DNA of 64,000 nucleotides from Acidovorax sp. HDW3. GTDB taxonomy: Bacteria; Pseudomonadota; Gammaproteobacteria; Burkholderiales; Burkholderiaceae_C. Shown one piece after another: positions 17,857 through 26,391 of the stretch. Where the stretch lies: contig NZ_CP049885.1 in the NCBI RefSeq assembly GCF_011303755.1, forward strand, positions 81,001-145,000, read 5' to 3'. Position 1 is the first letter of the stretch, and each line of letters opens with the position of its first letter. The translations under genes and the position numbers were made by a program. The notes beneath the pieces were generated by a model. It did not search any database and was not told where the DNA came from. It was given only the letters and a program-made list of their open reading frames with translations.

Positions 17857-18966
17857 TCATCGCAAAGCTGCATAAAACCCCAGCAACTTTTGCTCTTCAA
17901 TGCCCCAATTGTATTTTTCAGCCACCGCACGCTGGCCGTTACGGCCCATGCGCTCGGCTTCCTGTGGGTGGATGACCAGGTAATCAATCGCCTCAGCAAT
18001 CGCCTGAGGGTTCAGCGGATCGACACAAATGCCGCATGCATTACCCTCCACAATCTCGCGCCACAGCGGGAAGTTGGAAGCAATGACAGGCACGCCGGCA
18101 CTCATGTACTCAAACATCTTGTTCGGCTGAGCATCAATGTGATTGGGTGCGGGTAGAAAAGTTACCAAACCACCGACAGAACGTGCCAGCACCTGCGCCA
18201 CTTCTTTGCGCCCCAGAAAACCCAGTGCATCCACTTGCTGCCAACCCGCATCGGCATGCGCTTGCGCTTCTACCGCTGGCTCACCAAACTGCCCAACCAA
18301 CTGCAAACGCGCCCCGCTTTGCACTCGCCCCATGGCCTGCACCACCTCCAAAATGCCACGAATGCGGCCAATGCCGCCCACGTAGCACACCTGGTTTTGC
18401 TTGTGTTGCCAGTTCACAGCGCCGCTGGAGAGTTCGCCCAGCAGGGGAAAGTTGTTGATATCCACAGTGCGAATGCCCATAGCGGCAAACTTGTCGCGGA
18501 TAAAGGGGGTGGCTGCAATCACCGCATCCAGCTTGCGGCAGGCCCAGCGCTCATACACGGCAAACACATGCGACAGTACATGCTTGGCCGGCTTATTCAA
18601 GTAAGGCTTGCCTAACAACTGCTTGGGCACATCCTCATGCGCGTCAAAAATCACCTTCTTGCCGCGCTTCTTTAATTGCAGGCCGATGGGAATCAGCTCA
18701 GGGTCATGCAGATGATAAATATCGGCATCCAAGGCCAGTGCCTTGGCCAACACCCGCCCCGGTGCGTGGCGCATACGGTCCAGGCGGCCACGCGATGCGC
18801 CTGCATCATAAATAGCGAAATTGTTCTTTTGCTCATCGCCTTTGCCATCGGCTACCACCAAGCTGACTTGGTAGCCGTGAGCGGCCAGCGAGGTGCATTC
18901 TTTGAGGAAGATGCGCGTGTCATAGCGGGGGTGGGCGGAGGTGAGGTGGGTAATTTTATTATGCAT
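17857..18966 (-). CDS. Glycosyltransferase, GT4 family
   Basis: 369-aa GT-B glycosyltransferase. The start is set at 18966 ([20 protein letters not shown]) because it gives an 8-bp overlap with the upstream wzy and matches family N-termini; a longer frame from 18993 is less likely. The N-domain includes [23 protein letters not shown] and DAHEDVPKQ; the C-domain has [20 protein letters not shown] near residue 200 and the donor site [16 protein letters not shown] near residue 285 with [16 protein letters not shown] after it. Such proteins add mannose/glucose/uronate-type sugars in O-antigen synthesis; the exact sugar is unknown. GC is close to the host's. Confidence 0.82.
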   Translation of the reverse strand: MHNKITHLTSAHPRYDTRIFLKECTSLAAHGYQVSLVVADGKGDEQKNNFAIYDAGASRGRLDRMRHAPGRVLAKALALDADIYHLHDPELIPIGLQLKKRGKKVIFDAHEDVPKQLLGKPYLNKPAKHVLSHVFAVYERWACRKLDAVIAATPFIRDKFAAMGIRTVDINNFPLLGELSSGAVNWQHKQNQVCYVGGIGRIRGILEVVQAMGRVQSGARLQLVGQFGEPAVEAQAHADAGWQQVDALGFLGRKEVAQVLARSVGGLVTFLPAPNHIDAQPNKMFEYMSAGVPVIASNFPLWREIVEGNACGICVDPLNPQAIAEAIDYLVIHPQEAERMGRNGQRAVAEKYNWGIEEQKLLGFYAALR

Positions 18967-20221
18967 ATTTTTCCAAAAATCTATCGAAAACAATAAACAA
19001 AATAATAATAAAAAACAGACCGTACGTTAGAAAAATGGTGGTTATAGAACTATTCGACAGAGCATAGCCTACTGTACTGATCATGGCTCCATAGAGATAT
19101 TTGTTTTTTTCGGTTTTAAAAATATCGACGAATTTTAATGTTAGAAAGAATAGAAACATATTAAACACCAACCCCAACCAACCGGCGCGCGCCAGACCAT
19201 CGCCAATCAACCCAGCATTAGCGGACCCGCTTGTTCCATAATATATTTCAGAAACTATGAAAGGCGCATTAGACCAGCCTTCGGAATTATTATTCACAAA
19301 ATAATCAAAAAAATAATTTACATTCATTCCGGGAACTATAAATACACGTCGAATCCAATGCAATGCAACGATATTAATTAATGAAAACGGCAAGGCAAGA
19401 TAAAAAGTATAAATGGTTATAGCGAGTAATGAGAGTATTTTTATTGCATAAAAATCTTTTGTTTTTAGAAATATATAAAATAAAATAACGGTGAAACTCG
19501 AAAAAGCTACACTCTTAAATCCGGTTGCCGAATAAATAACAAAAGACAAAAATATAGACGCGATAAACACCATTGCAGCCTTCCCTACCTTATCTCGATT
19601 CCAGAAGAGCAGCGCCAATACCATCATAAAAGGAGACAAAACATATCCAGAAATAACTGAGACATATCCTCCTAATAGAGAAGAGTTGTTCACAAAAGCC
19701 TCTCTCACGCCATAAACATCCGTAATATTAGGAGGCGATAAATTAAGCCCATTTTCTCGAAATATTAATAAGACACATCCAAAATAAAATATAAATAAAA
19801 TAAAAAAACTTAAACCTATAGATAATTTTTTGACCGGCTTAAATCTAATATTTAAATAAGAAAATTTTATATTATTTACTATAATAACTAAAGTAAACGA
19901 TAGGCAAACAATCGGGCGCCACCAATCAAATTGCGCAATATTTAAGTTGGGATATGTGATGATAATCCCTAAATAATGCATCAAATAGACCAGCAAAATT
20001 AACAAATCTGAAGGTCTAAATATTTTGTAACGGATAAAAAAACCTGGGATCAAACAATAAACAAGAGTGATCGCAGTGTCGGATATAGCTTGATTTTTAT
20101 TAGGGCATTGATAGCCCTCTACCATTGAGAAAAAATCGCAAATTTCATAAAAATATAAATTCACCCCAATGACCACCAGGGTAAGCAAAAATAGAATATA
20201 AAGTCTTGGTAAATGGCTCAT
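18959..20221 (-). CDS. wzy: O-antigen polymerase (Wzy-like) membrane protein
   Basis: 420-aa integral membrane protein with about eleven hydrophobic helices and a large periplasmic loop (about residues 245-330) containing [20 protein letters not shown] and a Gly/Ser-rich [25 protein letters not shown] stretch, the look of the O-antigen ligase/polymerase superfamily. It would polymerise lipid-linked repeat units on the periplasmic face. Start chosen at 20221 because its ATG overlaps the upstream stop as ATGA; the longer frame from 20323 would overlap the upstream gene by 106 bp. Extremely AT-rich and full of rare codons relative to the host, as typical for Wzy. No sequence-specific motif proves polymerase function; the call rests on topology and context. 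Confidence 0.78.
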   Translation of the reverse strand: MSHLPRLYILFLLTLVVIGVNLYFYEICDFFSMVEGYQCPNKNQAISDTAITLVYCLIPGFFIRYKIFRPSDLLILLVYLMHYLGIIITYPNLNIAQFDWWRPIVCLSFTLVIIVNNIKFSYLNIRFKPVKKLSIGLSFFILFIFYFGCVLLIFRENGLNLSPPNITDVYGVREAFVNNSSLLGGYVSVISGYVLSPFMMVLALLFWNRDKVGKAAMVFIASIFLSFVIYSATGFKSVAFSSFTVILFYIFLKTKDFYAIKILSLLAITIYTFYLALPFSLINIVALHWIRRVFIVPGMNVNYFFDYFVNNNSEGWSNAPFIVSEIYYGTSGSANAGLIGDGLARAGWLGLVFNMFLFFLTLKFVDIFKTEKNKYLYGAMISTVGYALSNSSITTIFLTYGLFFIIILFIVFDRFLEKYA

Positions 20222-21342
20222 AACTTGGTTCGAAGACGCAAGGATCCGCACACATTTACCGTATAATTCGTTAACATCAATGTCAATACCCATGTGGCGA
20301 TATAAGATAAAAGCAGATGCCAATATCCTGCGGTAACCGGCCCCTTTAAAAAGAAAAATAAACCAGGATTATCGAACCCCAATTTCCAAGATTTTTTTAT
20401 CGAATCGACTTGATATTTGTTATTTCCCTCAATGTATGAATTTGGCTTGATATTATCTAGATCAGAAATTAATGCATAGGCAATTTTATGATATTTAATA
20501 TTTGCCTTGCCCCCAATCATATCGTAATATGACCAGCCATTATCGTCGTAAAATTTTAAATTCTTCAAAATTGATCCGTAATATTTTTCCGAAAAGCCAT
20601 TATCTATACCAAATTTATCTTCGTATGCTTTTATTCCCTTATACGCATAGATCATCCCATTCAAAACAAAAGCCATTCCATTATTTTTTGAGGGATCTAC
20701 ATATTCCTCAATCCATGGTAATCCATTTAGTTGAACAATACTTCCTCCGCTATTTATGTCTTTATTGATTGTTTTGTATATTTTATGAGCAACGGAAATA
20801 TATCTCTCATCCTTAAAAACATCATACGCCCTTAATAATAATATAAGAGCATAACCATCAGTTAAACCCGACCACCACGGAGCAATTAACTTCCCGTCTT
20901 CATACCCCGCATACGGCCAATCAAATTTATATAGATAATGCCACCCTCCATTCTTATATTCAATATTTTGCACCGCCCAATCAGCCATATTTTTAAAGAA
21001 TTTTTCTGACATTTTTTTATCATTATTGGGTGGAATGTTCCAATACAGCAAGGATGGATCGAGCCTCCAGTGGAACGACTGACTTTCGAAATTTATTTGT
21101 GATGAATATACGATTCCATAGTGCATGACATAAAATGGCGATACAAATTCACCGATTTTTGGCGAAAATGATTTATTGAACCCATTTTCATCAAAAATTC
21201 TGGCATCTATTTTTCCTGTTGTTGCAAATGTTCTGATTGCAACATTGAAATCATTGATTTCTCCTGCGAATTTATTGAATAATAATGAAATTATTAGTGA
21301 TGCAAACAAAAGAACAAGTATTTTAATTTTCTTGAATTTCAT
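20218..21342 (-). CDS. Membrane-anchored D-glucuronyl C5-epimerase-family protein
   Basis: 374 aa (382 if the ATG at 21366 is used). One N-terminal signal/anchor helix (ILVLLFASLIISLLF), then a soluble alpha/alpha-barrel-like domain, then one or two C-terminal hydrophobic segments (LLLSYIATWVLTLML). The middle matches the C5-epim_C family: APWWSGLTDGYALILLLRAY, DERYISVAHKIY, SGGSI, LPWIEEYVDP, AFVLNGMIYAYKGIKAYED, and near the C-terminus SYYDM followed by IKYHKIAYA, equivalent to the Tyr-containing active-site segment of heparan glucuronyl C5-epimerase. Such enzymes turn GlcA into IdoA within a polymer. Its gene overlaps wzy by 4 bp. Strongly AT-rich. Function is predicted from family only. 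Confidence 0.75.
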   Translation of the reverse strand: MKFKKIKILVLLFASLIISLLFNKFAGEINDFNVAIRTFATTGKIDARIFDENGFNKSFSPKIGEFVSPFYVMHYGIVYSSQINFESQSFHWRLDPSLLYWNIPPNNDKKMSEKFFKNMADWAVQNIEYKNGGWHYLYKFDWPYAGYEDGKLIAPWWSGLTDGYALILLLRAYDVFKDERYISVAHKIYKTINKDINSGGSIVQLNGLPWIEEYVDPSKNNGMAFVLNGMIYAYKGIKAYEDKFGIDNGFSEKYYGSILKNLKFYDDNGWSYYDMIGGKANIKYHKIAYALISDLDNIKPNSYIEGNNKYQVDSIKKSWKLGFDNPGLFFFLKGPVTAGYWHLLLSYIATWVLTLMLTNYTVNVCGSLRLRTKL

Positions 21343-21371
21343 GATTTGATTTGCACAAGCATTCATTTATC

Positions 21372-23255
21372 TTACAGATGCATCCATTTTGCAAAATTAA
21401 CCCACCGCCACACCTGCCAAGAAAATTCTTTTTTGCCAGCCACTATTACATCAAACTCTTGCAGAATTTTAATTTGGTCTAAGAATGGTAAGCGCAAATC
21501 CTCTTGCAACCATTGGCGCAGCGTAGGAGCCACTCCCAACAACCAGTCTTTTTCAGGTGTTGCAAAACCAATTTTGTCTTTACGGTTCAATACATCATCA
21601 GGAGCAATGCCCCGCATGGCAGCTCGGAAGATATGCTTTGTTTCGCCAGTTTTTGATATTAAAAAATTCTCGGGCATAGAGAGCATTAAGTTCACCATGC
21701 CCAAAGTCAAAAATGGGACACGGCTTTCAATGCTAAAGCGCATCGAATTGCGATCGCCATGACGTAATAAATGAGAAAGCCCCCTGCGGGATAAAGAAAG
21801 TGCCAGTTCATCCATCACTCTGCGGCCTTTGGTCTGGAACTCTGGGCGAATGCGTGATTTACTGAGGTGCACGCCTTGCTCTAGTAGTGGGCCAGGGTTA
21901 ATCCAGTGCGGAGTGGATGGTTTGCCATCTAATTTGCGTAGCGCCTCGTACAAACCACCATCGGTCAACTCTGCAACCAAGTACTTGGCAGCCAACATGC
22001 GGCTACGTCCTGGCCATTTGGCCCATTCATTCCAGAATTGCCAGGCAGCTGACATTTGCCCCGTCTCCAGCAAGCTGCGCAGGCGCTGCCCTGGATATCC
22101 GCTATACCCCGCCAACATTTCATCCGCCCCCTGCCCGTCCAGCGTAACGGTGATGCCGCTTTCTTTGGCCAGTTGAAACACGCGGTATTGCGCGTAGATA
22201 CTGGTGCTGCCAAAGGGCTCGCCCTGGGCGCGGATCATGTCGCTTAAATCACGCGCCAGGTCTTGCCCGGTGGCGGTGACCTTGTGCGCAATGGCGCCCA
22301 CATGACTATTGACGCAATCGACCCAGTGCTCCTCATTCACATCGCTGCCTTCGGCAATGAAGCTGAAGGTGTGTATGGGCAAGTCGGGCTCCACATGGCG
22401 CATGGCACAGACCACGGCGGAGGAATCGATACCGCCCGAAAGGGCAGCGCCCAGCGGTACATCGCTGCGCAGGTGCAGGCGGATGTTTTGCAAAAACTGC
22501 TCGCGCACTTGCTCCACAGCGTCGTCAAAGCGCCAGCCGGGGCGTTCTTGAATTTGTGGCACCCACCAGCGCTGCGGAGCAGTAGCTTGGCCGGTAGCGG
22601 CGTTCACTTGCAGCCAGTGGCCGGGGGACAGGTGGTGCACGCCAGCGTAAAAGGTGTCGGGCGTGCTGTCGTAGTCACCATGCACCAGGTAGTCGTAGGC
22701 GCGCTGCCAATTGAGCTGCGGTTTGCCGGGCAGCAGGGGCAAAAGTGCGGGCAGCTCGGACGCAAAGGCAAAGCCGCGCCCGCCATCGTGGCCTGCGGAA
22801 TAAAAGAAGGGCTTGATGCCAAAGGCGTCGCGCACGCAGGTCAGGGTGGCCTGTGCTTTGTCCAGCACCACAAAGGCAAACATGCCGGCCAGGCGCGGCA
22901 GGCAGGCGCTGCCCCATTGCGCCCAGGCGGCCAGCAGTACCTCGGTGTCAGAGTCTGAGCTGAAGCGGTGGCCGTGCGCCTGCAGCTCGGTACGCAGCTC
23001 GCGGTAGTTGTAAATCTCGCCGTTGAAGATGATGGCCCAGCGCCCATCGGGCGAGTGCATGGGCTGGTGGCCGGCGGCGCTCAGGTCAATGATGGACAGG
23101 CGGGCATGGCCTAGCGCTACCACGGCATTGCCGACGGGGTAGAGCTGGTGGCCGCTGTCGTCTGGGCCACGGTGCTTTATGTTTTGTAGCGCGCTGCGCA
23201 ATCTGGTGGCGGCTTGGTCAGGGTTTGTCCACCAGCCTCCGGCAATACCACACAT
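21372..23255 (-). CDS. asnB: Asparagine synthetase B-like amidotransferase
   Basis: 627-aa enzyme with class II glutaminase domain (Cys2 in MCGIAGGWW; ALGHARLSIIDLS; WAIIFNGEIYNYREL) and a C-terminal adenylating synthetase domain with PP-loop GAALSGGIDSSAVVCAM near residue 260, LDGQGADEMLAGYSGY near residue 375 and DRNSMRFSIESRVPFL near residue 500. It can be the housekeeping glutamine-dependent asparagine synthase. Copies inside polysaccharide loci (WbpS-like) are proposed to amidate uronic acid carboxyls or serve repeat-unit modification. Position between wzx and the C5-epimerase gene supports a glycan role, but sequence alone cannot decide. The N-terminal third is GC-rich and the 3' part is less so. 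Confidence 0.85.
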   Translation of the reverse strand: MCGIAGGWWTNPDQAATRLRSALQNIKHRGPDDSGHQLYPVGNAVVALGHARLSIIDLSAAGHQPMHSPDGRWAIIFNGEIYNYRELRTELQAHGHRFSSDSDTEVLLAAWAQWGSACLPRLAGMFAFVVLDKAQATLTCVRDAFGIKPFFYSAGHDGGRGFAFASELPALLPLLPGKPQLNWQRAYDYLVHGDYDSTPDTFYAGVHHLSPGHWLQVNAATGQATAPQRWWVPQIQERPGWRFDDAVEQVREQFLQNIRLHLRSDVPLGAALSGGIDSSAVVCAMRHVEPDLPIHTFSFIAEGSDVNEEHWVDCVNSHVGAIAHKVTATGQDLARDLSDMIRAQGEPFGSTSIYAQYRVFQLAKESGITVTLDGQGADEMLAGYSGYPGQRLRSLLETGQMSAAWQFWNEWAKWPGRSRMLAAKYLVAELTDGGLYEALRKLDGKPSTPHWINPGPLLEQGVHLSKSRIRPEFQTKGRRVMDELALSLSRRGLSHLLRHGDRNSMRFSIESRVPFLTLGMVNLMLSMPENFLISKTGETKHIFRAAMRGIAPDDVLNRKDKIGFATPEKDWLLGVAPTLRQWLQEDLRLPFLDQIKILQEFDVIVAGKKEFSWQVWRWVNFAKWMHL

Positions 23256-23272
23256 CTTTTTTCCTTTTCAAT

Positions 23273-24589
23273 TCAATCAGGTGCGCCACAACCAACGCGC
23301 CGGTCAATCAACTTCATCAGCACGACGGCGTAGATGCCATAACCGATCACATTGGCCAGACTGATGGCCAACAAAAACTCGATGAAGCTGAAGTCGGCGG
23401 CTTGCGCGAAAAAATAGGCGGCGACCAGGAGCATCAGGGCCGAAACGTCGTAAATCAGTTTGAACTCCTGCGCCTGTAAAACTGACAAAGCACGACTCAG
23501 CGGGCTGACGATAAGGGCGGCATAGAGCCATGGCGCAATAGCGGCTGCGGCGCTACCAGCTGCGGCCCACTGGTTGCCAAACACCCAAGGCATAAGCCAC
23601 GGCGCGAGCACGATCACGACCAGCAGAGGGGCCAAACCGATCAGCGCCATTTTCTTGATCAGTGCGTAGAAGATGTGGTGTGCACGGCGGCCGTCGCGGT
23701 CAAGCACTGCTTTGGCCAGCTCCATCTGAAACACATCAGCCACGGCACTACCAATCTGGGAGTTGGGCACGCTGACCAACAGACGTGCCAGGCCAAACCA
23801 ACCGGCGGCCTCGGCGCCGTACAAGCTGGCGACCATAGGCAGTGGCAGCGTAAAAGCCAGGGAGTCAATCCATGAGGACGGTGTCTCTAACAAGGGGAAC
23901 TTGGAATACTTGCGCGCTACGGCCCGCAGGTCGTGGCGCGAGAATTGTGCGGGCCGGCTGGCAGCAAAATGGCGCCGAGTGGCGGTCGCCAGCCTGGCCA
24001 TGGACACGCAGGCGCCCGCCAATTCGGCTACGAGCAAGGCCACCACCCCGCCACCAGCCAGGCCCAACCCGATGCGGGCGGTGGCGTTGGCAGCCGCCCG
24101 AGCGATCGCCGCCTGGGTGACCTGCCGGACCAAGCCCGCGCGTAGCGCCCACGAGCGTGACACCATGAACAGGCCGAAACCCAGAAAGATGGGGCCGGCA
24201 ATCAGGGGGGCCCAAGGTGGCAGCAGACCGAATTCGAAAAGGTTGCTCGATTGCAGCAGCCACAGGAGCGGCATGCCCAGCAAGGCCATTACGACCACCA
24301 CGATGACAGCGACGCGGTGCACAAGATGCGATTCGGCATCATCCTGCGCAATGAGCAGGGCGTACTCGTAGCGTAGCGACAGCGTGGAGGCCCAGTAGCC
24401 GAAGAAGGCAAGAAAGAGCGAAACGATACCGATCTGCGCGGGTGAATAGATCCGGGTCACGATCGGCATGGCGCAGATGCCGATAGCCTGCGAAGCAGCC
24501 GTGCCTCCCGCCAGCGTGCCGACCTTGCGGACGAAGGAGTGCGGTGGCAAGGCACGGTTGATCAGGGTCTTTATATGCACGGGCAACAT
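23273..24589 (-). CDS. wzx: Wzx-type polysaccharide flippase
   Basis: About 438-aa MOP-superfamily membrane protein with 12-14 predicted helices, starting VRKVGTLAGGTAASQAIGICAMPIVTRIYSPAQIG, the typical first-helix region of RfbX/Wzx flippases. It would flip undecaprenyl-linked repeat units to the periplasm. The long frame begins at 24661, but its first 24 codons are encoded by the dispersed repeat at 24592-24653; the start at 24589 (MLPVHIKTLINRALPP) is more likely, though no strong Shine-Dalgarno is seen. Host-like GC content, in contrast to wzy. Confidence 0.82.
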   Translation of the reverse strand: MLPVHIKTLINRALPPHSFVRKVGTLAGGTAASQAIGICAMPIVTRIYSPAQIGIVSLFLAFFGYWASTLSLRYEYALLIAQDDAESHLVHRVAVIVVVVMALLGMPLLWLLQSSNLFEFGLLPPWAPLIAGPIFLGFGLFMVSRSWALRAGLVRQVTQAAIARAAANATARIGLGLAGGGVVALLVAELAGACVSMARLATATRRHFAASRPAQFSRHDLRAVARKYSKFPLLETPSSWIDSLAFTLPLPMVASLYGAEAAGWFGLARLLVSVPNSQIGSAVADVFQMELAKAVLDRDGRRAHHIFYALIKKMALIGLAPLLVVIVLAPWLMPWVFGNQWAAAGSAAAAIAPWLYAALIVSPLSRALSVLQAQEFKLIYDVSALMLLVAAYFFAQAADFSFIEFLLAISLANVIGYGIYAVVLMKLIDRRVGCGAPD

Positions 24590-24591
24590 CA

Positions 24592-24653
24592 ATTTTGATA
24601 GCTGCTGACGCAGGTCAGGCAAGCGTCGTTGCTGTAGTTGATGCCAAAATCTG
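24592..24653 (+). repeat. Dispersed palindromic repeat at the wzx 5' end
   Basis: TTTGATAGCTGCTGACGC ... GGCAAGCGTC ... GATGCCAAAAT; a diverged copy of the family, lying between the wzx start and the wbpE remnant and supplying the end of the remnant's reading frame. Confidence 0.65.
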
Positions 24654-24824
24654 AACGACAACTTGAGTCACACGACTTTGCGCGTCGGTGTCCAGATACG
24701 GGTGCATGGGCAGGCTGACCACATGCTGGGCAATAGCATCTCTCACAGGCAATTGGGCGGCGGCGTCAGTCACGGCAGGCTGTTTGTTCAGGGGGATGGG
24801 GTAGTGCACGGCGGTGGGGATGCC
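24615..24824 (-). pseudogene. Remnant of a wbpE-type aminotransferase gene (C-terminal 60 codons)
   Basis: Translates as [18 protein letters not shown]..., collinear without gaps over 133 bp (24692-24824) with the C-terminus of the intact wbpE gene (25308-25440) but clearly diverged by substitutions. The rest of the gene is missing; upstream the sequence switches abruptly to the small ORF at 24837. It is on the same strand as the intact copy and about 0.6 kb downstream. It is probably the relic of a former wbpE allele or of a partial duplication. Confidence 0.8.
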
Positions 24825-24836
24825 TTGGGTTTGCTT

Positions 24837-25049
24837 TTACGAGGCTTGCCGCTGCCATTGGCGCATGGTTTGGTTGGCTTGTTCTGCCAAGGTATCCAGT
24901 TCTGCATCTGGCAAGTCGGTTCTGCGCGATTGCGTGTAGTCAAATTTATCGCGCGACAGGGCTGCAATGAATCGCTCTGCCTCTACCAGGCCCAATGCGG
25001 CAATCAATGCCTGCATGCCGGTTGTACGAATTTCCGCCTCAGTTTTCAT
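24837..25049 (-). CDS. Small conserved hypothetical protein paired with a PIN-domain gene (probable antitoxin or partner)
   Basis: 70 aa, starting MKTEAEIRTTGMQALIAALG and containing VEAERFIAALSRDKFDYTQ, then an acidic/Gln-rich tail. I recognise this type of small protein as a common neighbour of PIN-domain proteins whose N-terminus reads [14 protein letters not shown], and just such a (broken) gene lies immediately upstream with overlapping ATG/TGA. No DNA-binding motif is obvious. Function as an antitoxin is an inference from gene arrangement. It appears intact although its partner is not. Confidence 0.6.
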   Translation of the reverse strand: MKTEAEIRTTGMQALIAALGLVEAERFIAALSRDKFDYTQSRRTDLPDAELDTLAEQANQTMRQWQRQAS

Positions 25050-25241
25050 ACCAGTTCTCCAGTATCGCGAGTGCTTCGGTTGGCAAATAGGCGTTTTGTA
25101 TCGCGTGCCGTCGCAGATTTTTGAGTAAACGGTCGTCAGTGGTCACAAACAAATCGCTTGCGTCTCCAGCCGTATGCGGGTCTGCGTTTGGTCGTCATAC
25201 GGACGATTGAAGCAGCACATGTCGAGATAAAGGGTTTTCAT
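25039..25241 (-). pseudogene. PIN-domain (VapC-like) gene with large internal deletion and frame change
   Basis: Reading from 25241: [20 protein letters not shown] then [11 protein letters not shown] and stop; this is a typical N-terminus of a PIN-domain ribonuclease. In another frame the next bases encode [18 protein letters not shown] and end ILENWYEN with a TGA that overlaps the start of the 70-aa partner gene; this is the C-terminal part of a PIN protein (the TTDDxLL motif). About 80 central residues, including most of the active site, are missing. The two parts are joined out of frame, so no functional toxin can be made. Confidence 0.75.
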
Positions 25242-25254
25242 GGGCGGGCGGTAA

Positions 25255-26382
25255 TTACGCTATCGCGTCCATCAGCGCAGCCACGATGCGCCGTTGGTCG
25301 GCTTCGGCCAGATACGGGTGCATGGGCAGGCTGACCACGCGCTGGGCGATGGCGTCGCCCACGGGTAGTTGGGCGGCGGCGTCGGCCACGGCGGGCTGCT
25401 TGTTCAGCGGGATGGGGTAGTGCACGGCGGTGGGGATGCCTGCGGCCTTAAGGTGCTTTTGCGCCTGTTCACGGTGGGGCACCTGTAGGGTGTATTGGGC
25501 CCAGGCGCTGGTGTTGTGGGGTTCGATGTGGGGCAAGGTGATTTCCCCCTCTCCCCCAGCCCCTCTCCCGCGAGGGGAGAGGGGAGTGAAGAGCGCCGCG
25601 TAACGGGCGGCGACTTGCTGGCGTTGGGCGATTTCTTCATCCAGCACGGCCAGCTTGGGCAGCAGGATGGCGGCTTGCAGGGTGTCCAGGCGGCTGTTCA
25701 CGCCTACGCGGATATGGTGGTAGCGGCGGTCTTGCCCGTGGCGGGCGATTTGGCGCATGACTTTGGCTAGCTCGTCGTCGTTGGTGAAGATGGCGCCGCC
25801 ATCGCCGTAGCAGCCCAGCGGCTTGCTAGGGAAAAAGCTGGTGCAGGCTATGGTTGTGAGGTTGCAGCTTTTACGGCCACGATAGCTGGCGCCAAAGCTT
25901 TGCGCGGCGTCTTCAATCACCGGGATGCCGTGCCGGGCGGCGATGGTGTTGATGGCGTCGTAGTCGGCGCACTGGCCGTAGAGGCTCACCGGGATGATGG
26001 CTTTGGTACGCGGGGTAATGGCTGCTTCGAGCAGGGCGGGGTCGAGGTTGCAGGTGCGCGGGTCTACGTCCACATACACGGGCTTGGCGCCCAGCAGGGC
26101 CACGGTCTCGGCGGTGGCGATGTAGGTAAAGCCGGGGGTGATGACCTCGTCGCCCGGGCCTATGCCCAGCGCCATTTGGGCGATTTGCAGCGCATCGGTG
26201 CCGTTGGCTACGGTGATGCAGTGTTTGGCGCCCGTGTAGGCGGCGAGTTTTTCTTCCAGCTCAGCCACTTCAGGGCCGAGGATGTATTGGCCGTGATCCA
26301 GCACTTTTTGGATGTTGGCGTCAATTTGCGCCTTCAGGTGCTGGTATTGGGTTTTAAGGTCGATGAAGTCCATAGCTTTCAA
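25255..26382 (-). CDS. wbpE: DegT/DnrJ/EryC1 aminotransferase (WbpE-type)
   Basis: PLP-dependent aminotransferase that, with WbpB, converts UDP-GlcNAcA to UDP-GlcNAc(3NH2)A, glutamate being the amino donor. Features: [23 protein letters not shown] near residue 32, [13 protein letters not shown] near residue 60, [18 protein letters not shown] near residue 150 and the PLP lysine in [19 protein letters not shown] near residue 187. The protein (375 aa) carries an in-frame insertion of about 13 residues ([13 protein letters not shown]) near residue 266, encoded by a C-run/G-run palindrome at 25544-25583. Start at 26382; MDFIDL at 26373 is an alternative. wbpB and wbpD are upstream, separated by the toxin and AlbA_2 genes. 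Confidence 0.9.
   Translation of the reverse strand: MKAMDFIDLKTQYQHLKAQIDANIQKVLDHGQYILGPEVAELEEKLAAYTGAKHCITVANGTDALQIAQMALGIGPGDEVITPGFTYIATAETVALLGAKPVYVDVDPRTCNLDPALLEAAITPRTKAIIPVSLYGQCADYDAINTIAARHGIPVIEDAAQSFGASYRGRKSCNLTTIACTSFFPSKPLGCYGDGGAIFTNDDELAKVMRQIARHGQDRRYHHIRVGVNSRLDTLQAAILLPKLAVLDEEIAQRQQVAARYAALFTPLSPRGRGAGGEGEITLPHIEPHNTSAWAQYTLQVPHREQAQKHLKAAGIPTAVHYPIPLNKQPAVADAAAQLPVGDAIAQRVVSLPMHPYLAEADQRRIVAALMDAIA
25544..25583. repeat. C-run/G-run palindrome inserted in frame in wbpE
   Basis: CCCCCTCTCCCCCAGCCCCT, then the arm CTCCCGCGAGGGGAGAGGGG. The same motif occurs twice in each MITE-like element and at 53886-53921. In wbpE it is translated without breaking the frame. Confidence 0.8.
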
Positions 26383-26391
26383 CAGGGTGTT

